DNA of 11,646 nt from an uncultured Selenomonadales bacterium (GTDB lineage: Bacteria > Bacillota > Negativicutes > Selenomonadales > Selenomonadaceae): NCBI GenBank assembly GCA_947165405.1, contig CAMVAG010000049.1:1-11646 (forward strand). The letters run 5' to 3'. Shown in pieces: positions 1-6,437 of the stretch (the stretch's first letter is position 1; every line of letters starts with the position of its first letter). The position numbers and the translations under genes were made by a program. The notes beneath the pieces are model-generated. The model saw nothing but the letters and a program-made list of their open reading frames with translations, searched no databases and was not told the DNA's origin.

Positions 1-704
1 CCGCCCGTCGCCGTTCCGATTGCCATTGCCAACGCGCACATGACTTTGACATAAGTCGGGACTTCAAATTCCGAAATGAAACCGCCGCTGAAAAGTGCCA
101 AAGTGATTATGCCCATAGATTTTTGCGCGTCGTTCGAACCGTTCGAAAAAGCTATCGCCGCCGCCGAGAGGATTTGCATTTTGCGAAACTTGTCGTTGAG
201 GTAATGCGGCGAAAAATTTTCAAAGAGCCGAAAGATTATGTTCATGATGATGATTCCCGTGACGAAAGCGATTGCCGGCGAGGCTACCAGCGCAAGAAAA
301 ATTTTTCCGACGCCGTACAAATTCAAGCCGGTCACTCCGACAGAAATCAAAACCGCGCCGATTAACCCGCCAATCAAAGCGTGCGACGAACTGGAAGGAA
401 GACCGAAATACCAAGTAACCAAGTTCCAAGTGATTGCTCCGATTAAAGCGGCGATAATTACTTTGTCGTCAATGAGGCTCGGCGAAGAGACAATGTCCCC
501 GCCGATAGTCTTCGCGACGCCCGTCGAAACCATTGCGCCAACAAAATTTAAACTCGCCGCCATCATTACCGCGTGAGTCGGGTAAAGGGCGCGAGTGTTT
601 ACGGAAGTTGCGATTGCGTTCGCCGTGTCGTGAAAGCCGTTGATAAAATCAAATATCAACGCCAAAATTATCACCATGATAATCATACTGTGAAGCTCGA
701 TCAA
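1..704 (-). CDS. PiT-family inorganic phosphate transporter (3' end cut by window edge)
   Basis: This is an integral membrane carrier that takes up inorganic phosphate, probably with a cation. The visible 234 residues carry the two inverted-repeat signatures of the PiT family: FDFINGFHDTANA near residues 18-30, and SNGSNDAQKSMGII about 170 residues later. The family motif LPSSSSHAL lies near residues 102-110, and the rest is mostly hydrophobic helices. The frame is open to the left edge, so the C-terminal part is missing. I chose the TTG at 704 because GAGGAG (720-715) lies 10 bases upstream of it; the first ATG (686) would be 28 bases from that site. The gene begins 21 bases after the kinase stop codon, so the two are very likely cotranscribed. 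Family assignment is secure. Phosphate as substrate is family knowledge, not shown here. Confidence 0.93.
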   Translation of the reverse strand, partial: MIELHSMIIMVIILALIFDFINGFHDTANAIATSVNTRALYPTHAVMMAASLNFVGAMVSTGVAKTIGGDIVSSPSLIDDKVIIAALIGAITWNLVTWYFGLPSSSSHALIGGLIGAVLISVGVTGLNLYGVGKIFLALVASPAIAFVTGIIIMNIIFRLFENFSPHYLNDKFRKMQILSAAAIAFSNGSNDAQKSMGIITLALFSGGFISEFEVPTYVKVMCALAMAIGTATG

Positions 705-714
705 TTTGTTTCAG

Positions 715-720
715 CTCCTC
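715..720 (-). promoter_or_regulatory. Ribosome-binding site deciding a TTG start for the PiT gene
   Basis: GAGGAG on the minus strand lies 10 bases before TTG at 704 and directly after the kinase stop codon at 728-726. The nearest ATG in frame (686) is too far away, which favours the non-standard TTG start. Confidence 0.6.
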
Positions 721-725
721 GAAAT

Positions 726-3521
726 TTATTTTGGCAAGACGCGTCGAATCGTCTCAAGCATTTTGGGCAAGTCAAGCGGCTTGGCAATGTGGTCGTTCAT
801 GCCCGCCTCTTTTGCGCGCTTTATATCTTCCGGCATTGCGTTTGCAGTCATTGCGATTATCGGGACGCGACTGCCGGTTTTTCTTATCTCTTGTGAAGCA
901 TCGTAGCCGTTCATGACCGGCATTTGAACATCCATTAAAATCAAATCGTAGGAGGTCTTCGCTGCCTTGTCGACCGCGTCTTGACCGTTTACCGCCATAA
1001 AAATTTCAAAGCCGAATTGCTCAAGCATCATCGCTGCGATTTCGCGATTGACTTCAATATCCTCGACCAGAAGAATTTTTTTGCCGCTGAAGTTTTCTTG
1101 CGCAGGTTCCTCAACTTTTGCAGGCTCCTCGACTACTTCAACGACTTCGGGCTTGTCGATAATCTTAAAGGCGACGCGAACGATAAATTCGCTGCCCTTG
1201 CCTTTTTCCGTGACAACTTCAATCGTGCCGCCCATCAAATCGACAATGCTCTTGGTTATCGCGGTGCCCAGTCCCGTGCCTTGAATGCCGCTGACCGTCG
1301 AAGTCCGCTCTCTTTCGAACGCCTCAAAAATTTTTTTCGCAAACTCTTTCGACATGCCTATGCCCGTATCCTTGACGCGAAGTTCAAATTTCCCGTCGTC
1401 GAGTTCGGCAAGATTGACGGCAACGCTTTTGCCCGAAGGCGTGAACTTGTAAGCATTGCCGACGAGATTCAAAAGGATTCTGTTCCAACGATTCTTATCG
1501 CAGCTCACCCAAGCATGACGAATTTTTTCCGCGTCGACCGTGAAGGCAACGCCCTTTGCCTCCATTTGCGTTTGAAACATCGTCTTCAAGTCAAGCAGAT
1601 TTTTTTTGAGATTGACTTCGGAAAGTTCAAGCTCCATGCGCCCGCTCTCAATGCGGCTCATTTCCAAAATGTCGTTAATCAAATCGAGGAGGTGCTTGCC
1701 GGAAACGTCGATTTTGTTCATGAAAGATTTCAGTTCGTCAAAGGTCGTGCCTTCGCGTTGAGCAAGCGTCGTGTAGCCGATAATCGCGTTCATGGGCGTG
1801 CGAATGTCGTGGCTCATGTTGGAAAGGAAAATAGATTTTGATTTACTGCTTTCTTCCGCCTTGCGTCTCTGTTCTTCGAGGGCGACGACTTCTTTTTGTT
1901 TGATTCGCCTGTAAATCGTGAACAGGAACGCCAGACCCGCGAGCGCGAACATCAAAAGAATCATTGTGTTTTCGAGGAGGACTTCACGCATTTTTTCCAG
2001 CTGCATGTTCGTGTAGGCTAAACGCGGCGCAAAAAAATTTTCCGAATAAAAATTACTCGTCTCTTGAATGAAAATCTTCAGCTCGGTGTACATTTTTTCG
2101 CGCATCCACATAAGCGCGGAGAAGAATATCAGGAAGAACATCACCAGCCAGATTGTCGGCGACGTTCCGAAATTTTTTTCATCGCGCTTGAAGAGGAAAT
2201 TGAAATACGCGAAGCCGACCAATCCCCAAATCGCCAAAATGAAATATGATTCTTGAGTGAGGAGGTTGATTGACCAGAGGTTCGGAATCAGCAGGAAGAA
2301 AGTAAAAAGCACCGCGCAAATTACGCCGGCACTTCCCGTGAATTTGACGAGACGATTTTTTTCGCGGCGGGCGAGGACATACGAGCAGGCGGAGGTGTAG
2401 CCGTAAGCAATGGTTGCGCCAATCGTCGTCACGTCCGTGAGCCAACTGATAACCGTCCTTCCGCAAAACGGAATCAAAATTGAAATGGCAAAAATAAAAA
2501 TCGTGGCGTTTCTTCGTGAGGCAAATTGTTTCGGCAAAAGATTTTCTTTGGAAAAAATCTGCGTCAAGTTTCCGACGGCGCGATAGTAGCCGATTAAACT
2601 TGTCGTCAACGCGGCGAGAATTATCAAGCACAAAATCGCGAGCCCGTTCGTTTCGGAAATCACGTAGAAAATCGGGACGCCTTCAATCCCGGTTAAATTT
2701 TGCAAGCTGCTCAAGTAAGTGAACGAGCCGCTGAATTGCGAGGGAAATTTGAGCGTGGCGAGGATTGTCATTAAAATGTAGACGACCGCCGCGCAGATTA
2801 TCGCCGCGACCATTATGAAGAAAGATTTTTTTACGTCGGCTTTAAATTCGTTCGTGTATTGTGAAATTGTTTCGAAGCCCACGAACGCCCAAGGAATCAG
2901 CGTAAAGATTATCAAAATTTGTTTCCAGAGCGGCTCGGTGTCGTTGAAATAAAATTTTATCGGTTCGGTTGAGGTGCTCAACGTCGTCAAGAAACAGACA
3001 ATCACTCCGAAAAGCAAAACCACCGCCGCGATTCTTACGAGGGATTTTGTCAGCCAACCGAATCTTGCGAAGAGCACTCCGAAAATCCACAGGAAGAACA
3101 GAGTCATCAAAACTTCGCCGCCGTAAACATCATAGCCGGCAAAAGTGTAACGGAAGCCGAATTGAAAAACGCCGCCGAATAAATTTCTGCACATGAGCAC
3201 GACGGCAGTAGCATTCGCCCAAAGCAAAGAGATATATGAAATCCAAAGAAACCACGCGCAGAAAAATGCATGGTCACGTCCGAAAATTTCTTTCGTGAAG
3301 GTGACAACGCCGCCCGCCTTTAAATTCCTTTGCATGATGAAATTATAATTGTAGGCGATAAGAATCATGATGAGCGCGCCGAGAAAAACAGCAATCGCAG
3401 TGCCTGCAGTGCCCGCCGTCGACAAAAAAGTCGTGCCCGGCATAATGAACGAGCCCCAACCTATGCAACAACCAAATGCCAACGCCCACAACGTAAGCGG
3501 GGTGAGTCTGCGCTGCTCCAT
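726..3521 (-). CDS. APC-permease/hybrid histidine kinase fusion (transporter-linked sensor kinase)
   Basis: One uninterrupted 931-residue protein. Residues 1-445 look like a complete APC-superfamily amino-acid permease of about 12 membrane helices. TM1 has the unwound-helix motif CIGWGSF (19-25) and TM6 has WAFVGFE (211-217), the two substrate-site motifs of APC carriers. Two further helices (about 455-473 and 517-537) flank an external loop. A short linker leads to a HisKA domain with SHDIRTPMN (phospho-acceptor His571) and a HATPase domain: N box NLVGNA 685-690, G1 DTGIG 718-722, G2 GTGLG 748-752. A Val/Glu/Pro-rich linker (790-810) precedes a receiver domain with E820/D821, phospho-acceptor Asp864, Thr892 and Lys914. 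All catalytic residues are present. No HPt or DNA-binding output domain is present, so phosphate must pass to another protein. The ATG at 3521 has AAGGAGG 8 bases upstream. The ligand is unknown; an amino acid is an inference from the APC fold. Confidence 0.93.
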   Translation of the reverse strand: MEQRRLTPLTLWALAFGCCIGWGSFIMPGTTFLSTAGTAGTAIAVFLGALIMILIAYNYNFIMQRNLKAGGVVTFTKEIFGRDHAFFCAWFLWISYISLLWANATAVVLMCRNLFGGVFQFGFRYTFAGYDVYGGEVLMTLFFLWIFGVLFARFGWLTKSLVRIAAVVLLFGVIVCFLTTLSTSTEPIKFYFNDTEPLWKQILIIFTLIPWAFVGFETISQYTNEFKADVKKSFFIMVAAIICAAVVYILMTILATLKFPSQFSGSFTYLSSLQNLTGIEGVPIFYVISETNGLAILCLIILAALTTSLIGYYRAVGNLTQIFSKENLLPKQFASRRNATIFIFAISILIPFCGRTVISWLTDVTTIGATIAYGYTSACSYVLARREKNRLVKFTGSAGVICAVLFTFFLLIPNLWSINLLTQESYFILAIWGLVGFAYFNFLFKRDEKNFGTSPTIWLVMFFLIFFSALMWMREKMYTELKIFIQETSNFYSENFFAPRLAYTNMQLEKMREVLLENTMILLMFALAGLAFLFTIYRRIKQKEVVALEEQRRKAEESSKSKSIFLSNMSHDIRTPMNAIIGYTTLAQREGTTFDELKSFMNKIDVSGKHLLDLINDILEMSRIESGRMELELSEVNLKKNLLDLKTMFQTQMEAKGVAFTVDAEKIRHAWVSCDKNRWNRILLNLVGNAYKFTPSGKSVAVNLAELDDGKFELRVKDTGIGMSKEFAKKIFEAFERERTSTVSGIQGTGLGTAITKSIVDLMGGTIEVVTEKGKGSEFIVRVAFKIIDKPEVVEVVEEPAKVEEPAQENFSGKKILLVEDIEVNREIAAMMLEQFGFEIFMAVNGQDAVDKAAKTSYDLILMDVQMPVMNGYDASQEIRKTGSRVPIIAMTANAMPEDIKRAKEAGMNDHIAKPLDLPKMLETIRRVLPK

Positions 3522-3529
3522 TTAAAAAA

Positions 3530-3536
3530 CCTCCTT
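3530..3536 (-). promoter_or_regulatory. Ribosome-binding site of the permease-kinase gene
   Basis: AAGGAGG on the minus strand, 8 bases before the ATG at 3521. The sequence AAGGAGGTTTTTTA that it starts also precedes pyrE (6452 downward), which supports both starts. Confidence 0.75.
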
Positions 3537-3595
3537 GCAGGTTTATTCGTTGCCGCGCAGTAATTTCCTTTACAAACAAAATTGGAGGCGTTGAT

Positions 3596-4249
3596 ATGGA
3601 TTCGAGAATGCAAGCCGTTTTAAATTTTGTCGCGGCGGGAAGTCGCGTCGCCGACATCGGAGCGGATCACGGCTACTTGTCGATTGAATTGATTAAAAGC
3701 GGGCGGGCGGTCAAAGTCATTGCCACAGAAAAAAATATCGGTCCTTTCGAGGCGTTGAAGAAAAATATTTCGGCAGCGGGCTTCGAAAATTTTATTGAAG
3801 TTCGTTTGGGCGACGGCTTGAAAATTTTTTCGGCGGGCGAGGTCGATACGATTTGCATTGCGGGCATGGGCGGCGCGTTGATTGCAAAAATCCTCGACGA
3901 CGCGCCCGAAGTCGTTAGCTCGGCACGGCAAATGATTCTTCAACCGATGAACGCTGCAAAAAAAATTCGCGAACACCTCGCGAAAAATGATTGGGTTATC
4001 GTCGACGAAGACCTCGCCGAAGCGGGCGGGATTATCTACGAAATTATTTGTGTCGAAAAAAATTCTCTGCCGAAAAAAATTTTTAAACGGGAATCGTCGC
4101 CGCTCTTGAAAAAATTTTTGATTCAACGCCGCGAAAAACTTCAACGCGTCCTCGCCGAAATGAGCAAGAGTGAATCTGCGCGGGCTTCGGAAAAATTTTC
4201 GACAACGCTGAAAGAAATCGACGCCTTACAAAAGAAACTTAAGCTTTAA
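3596..4249 (+). CDS. trmK: tRNA (adenine(22)-N1)-methyltransferase TrmK
   Basis: A SAM-dependent class I methyltransferase of the TrmK family, which makes m1A at position 22 of bacterial tRNAs. The 217 residues are close to the usual family length. SAM-binding motif I is VADIGADHGYLS (18-29), with acidic motif II at TEKN (44-47). The segment ICIAGMGGALIAKIL (86-100) and the pattern ILQP ... DEDL ... IIYEII (114-151) are characteristic of the family. The last 50 residues are charged and probably form the C-terminal coiled coil. The ATG at 3596 has GGAGG (3584-3588) 7 bases upstream. The gene is divergent from the permease-kinase and convergent with recN, overlapping it by 11 bases, so it appears to be transcribed alone. 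Confidence 0.9.
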   Translation: MDSRMQAVLNFVAAGSRVADIGADHGYLSIELIKSGRAVKVIATEKNIGPFEALKKNISAAGFENFIEVRLGDGLKIFSAGEVDTICIAGMGGALIAKILDDAPEVVSSARQMILQPMNAAKKIREHLAKNDWVIVDEDLAEAGGIIYEIICVEKNSLPKKIFKRESSPLLKKFLIQRREKLQRVLAEMSKSESARASEKFSTTLKEIDALQKKLKL

Positions 4250-5858
4250 AATTTTTTGCCGACGAAATCATTTCGCGGGCATTTTTTATTGCAACGGTTG
4301 ACTCTTCGCCCGAAGCCATCCGCGCAATTTCTTTTATGCGTTCGTCTTGGTCGAGGCGTTTGACTTTTGTGAGCGTGCGCCCGTCGAATTCCGATTTTGT
4401 GATTTGCAAATGAACATCCGCCATGCTCGCGATTTGCGGCAAATGAGTTATGCACAAGACTTGCCGACCGCGTGAAATTCTTGAGATTGCCTCCGCGACC
4501 GTCTTTGCCGTGACGCCTCCGAGCCCCGTGTCTATCTCGTCGAAAATCATGACTCTTTCAAAATCGCCGCGACGTTCCGTTGCCGAAACAATTTTTATCG
4601 CCAAAGCAATTCTGGAAAGTTCGCCGCCCGATACGACCTTCGACAGAGGCAATCTTTCCTCGCCGAAATTTGCGCAAAAAAATATTTCCGCTTTGTCGCC
4701 GCCGTTCGTCGAAAGTTTTTCCGAAGGCTCCACGACAATTTCAAATTGCGCCCGCGCCATGCCCAGCCGTTGAATTTCCGTTTCAATCGCCGTGCTTAAA
4801 TTTTTTGCCGAATCTTGACGCAGCCGCAAAAGTTTTTCCGCAGAGGATTTTGTTTGACGCTCAAGCTCGGCGATTTCTTTTTGAAGTTCCTCAACGTCCG
4901 AATCAAAATTTTCAGCCGCCTCAATGTCTGCGCGAATTTTTTCAAGCCGCTTTAAAATCTCGTTGACCGACGCGCCGTATTTCTGTTTGAGCTTTGAAAT
5001 TTCATCAGCCCGCGCTTGCAATTCGTCCAAACGCTCCGTCGAAAATTCCAAGCCGCCGCCGTAGCCTCGAATCTCCTCGTAAGCCTCGCGCAGAGAAAAT
5101 TCCGCCTCTTCCAAAAGTTTCCTCGCCGAATCCAATTTGTTGTCGTAGCGCGCCACGTCGTCCAAATTCTTCGCAACCCGCGCCAATGCCGACAAAACAT
5201 CGGGGTCGCCGTCGTTCAGAAGCTGCACCGATTCTTGAATGTGCTCGGCGATTTTTTCAGCGTGCGAAAGTTTTTTTATCTCCGCCTCAAGTTTTTCGTC
5301 CTCGTCGGGTTTGAGGTTGAGTGCCGAAATTTCCCGCGCCTGCCAACGCAAAAAATCCAGCCGCTCAAGATTTTCTGCCCGCGCAGATAATTTTTTTTCC
5401 AGCGAAAAAATTTTCGAATTCAATTCGCGATAAAGCCGCCGAAAAATTTTAAGCTCCTCCGAAATTTTTTCGTCGTCGGTCAGCGCGTAAATATTTTCCT
5501 CGCGCAACAACTCAAGATTTTTATTTTGGTCGTGCATGTCCAAAAGTTGTTCGCCGATTTTTTTCAACTGCGCAAGAGTTATCGACTTGCCGCCCGCCGC
5601 GATTGAATTTTTTCCCGTGCGCGAAACCTTCCGCGTAATTTTCAAGCCGTCGGAAAAAATTGCCTCGACACGAAGATAATCCGCGCCCTTGCGAATTTTG
5701 CTTGCGCCGAGTCTGTTGCCGAGAATCGCGCCGAGTGCCTCAATCAAAATCGATTTGCCCGCGCCCGTTTCGCCCGTCAAGATATTCAAGCCGCCGCCGA
5801 ATTCAACCGTGACATTTTCAATCAGCGCGAAGTTTTCAACCGTCAAAGTTTTGAGCAT
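4239..5858 (-). CDS. recN: DNA repair protein RecN
   Basis: An SMC-like ATPase that acts early in recombinational repair of double-strand breaks, in the cytoplasm on DNA. At 539 residues it is close to the usual 550-560. It has an N-terminal ABC half with Walker A GETGAGKS (29-36), then a long charged coiled-coil region (about 130-360). The C-terminal half carries the ABC signature VSGGELSRIAL (409-419), Walker B VMIFDEID (436-443) and the switch histidine in THLPQIA (His472). The ATG at 5858 directly follows the pyrE stop (TAA-ATG, no gap), and a weak AGGAAAG site lies inside the last pyrE codons, so translation is probably coupled to pyrE. It is the last gene of the pyrF-endonuclease-pyrE-recN run. 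The identification is secure. Confidence 0.96.
   Translation of the reverse strand: MLKTLTVENFALIENVTVEFGGGLNILTGETGAGKSILIEALGAILGNRLGASKIRKGADYLRVEAIFSDGLKITRKVSRTGKNSIAAGGKSITLAQLKKIGEQLLDMHDQNKNLELLREENIYALTDDEKISEELKIFRRLYRELNSKIFSLEKKLSARAENLERLDFLRWQAREISALNLKPDEDEKLEAEIKKLSHAEKIAEHIQESVQLLNDGDPDVLSALARVAKNLDDVARYDNKLDSARKLLEEAEFSLREAYEEIRGYGGGLEFSTERLDELQARADEISKLKQKYGASVNEILKRLEKIRADIEAAENFDSDVEELQKEIAELERQTKSSAEKLLRLRQDSAKNLSTAIETEIQRLGMARAQFEIVVEPSEKLSTNGGDKAEIFFCANFGEERLPLSKVVSGGELSRIALAIKIVSATERRGDFERVMIFDEIDTGLGGVTAKTVAEAISRISRGRQVLCITHLPQIASMADVHLQITKSEFDGRTLTKVKRLDQDERIKEIARMASGEESTVAIKNAREMISSAKNFKA
4258..4287 (+). terminator. Possible intrinsic terminator of trmK inside the recN 3' end
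   Basis: After the trmK stop, GCC (4258-4260) can pair with GGC (4278-4280), and CGAAA (4263-4267) with TTTCG (4271-4275). Two mismatched pairs lie between the stems and the loop is TCA. ATTTTTT follows immediately. On the plus strand this has the form of an intrinsic terminator. On the minus strand no T-run follows at the right place, so it should not stop recN transcription. The stem is imperfect and overlaps recN codons, hence moderate confidence. Confidence 0.4.
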
Positions 5859-6437
5859 TTATTTCTTTCCTGTCGAGCCGCGTTTGGTCAGCGGAACATT
5901 TTTTTTGCAAAGCGGACAATCTTCGGGCTTGTAAGTCTCAACGTCCATGTGCAGGAGCGCGAAACCGGGAACGTCGCCGAAATTTACTTTGCCGCCCGAC
6001 CTGTCGACCAACATGCTCACGGCAACGGGCACGCCGCCGAATTTTTTTACAACGTCGATAACCTCGCGAATGGAGCCGCCCGTCGTGACAATGTCCTCGA
6101 CAATCAAAACGCGTTCGCCCTCGTGAAGTGTGAAGCCTCTGCGGAAAGTCATCACGCCGTCGACGCGCTCGGTGAAGATAGCCCGCGTACCCAAAGCCTT
6201 GCCGGTCTCGTGCGCCAAAATGATTCCGCCCGTCACGGGTCCGACGACCGTTTCAATTTTTGCGTCCTTGAAATTTTCCGCCATCGCCTTGCAAAGTTTT
6301 TCGGTGTATTCGGGGTGTTGAAGGACGTTAAATTTTTCGACGTAATGCGGAGAGTGATTGCCTGATGTCAACAGAAAATGCCCGGTCATAATCGCGTCCG
6401 TCTCAACAAGCAAATCGTAAACTTCTTTTTCAGTCAT
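5859..6437 (-). CDS. pyrE: Orotate phosphoribosyltransferase PyrE
   Basis: Converts orotate plus PRPP to orotidine 5'-phosphate, the fifth step of de novo UMP synthesis. From the ATG at 6437 it has 192 residues, the normal family length. The PRPP-binding motif VLIVEDIVTTGGS is at 110-122. VVGPVTGGI (64-72) and the catalytic-loop region FTERVDG ... FRRGF (88-102) are present. The C-terminal CPLCKKNVPL (174-183) is typical of the clostridial form and could bind a metal, though that is a guess. AAGGAGG (6452-6446) lies 8 bases before this ATG and defines it as the native start. The reading frame is also open upstream into the GIY-YIG endonuclease gene without a stop, so PyrE can in principle be made both alone and as the C-terminal part of a 465-residue fusion. 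It is in one operon with pyrF and recN. Confidence 0.95.
   Translation of the reverse strand: MTEKEVYDLLVETDAIMTGHFLLTSGNHSPHYVEKFNVLQHPEYTEKLCKAMAENFKDAKIETVVGPVTGGIILAHETGKALGTRAIFTERVDGVMTFRRGFTLHEGERVLIVEDIVTTGGSIREVIDVVKKFGGVPVAVSMLVDRSGGKVNFGDVPGFALLHMDVETYKPEDCPLCKKNVPLTKRGSTGKK

Noticed and set aside
981..1841. 286-residue open frame on the plus strand
   Set aside because: It lies wholly opposite the kinase and receiver codons of the permease-kinase gene, has no ribosome-binding site and shows no recognisable motif. It is a shadow of the real gene.
2179..2631. Separate minus-strand gene inside the permease region
   Set aside because: It is an out-of-frame shadow; the permease frame is continuous and carries the expected APC motifs and hydrophobic helices.
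3522..3595. Sigma-A promoters for the permease-kinase and trmK in the 74-base divergent gap
   Set aside because: Promoters must be near here, but I found only weak matches (for example TTGCAG 3535-3540 with AGTAAT 18 bases on), not good enough to report as features.
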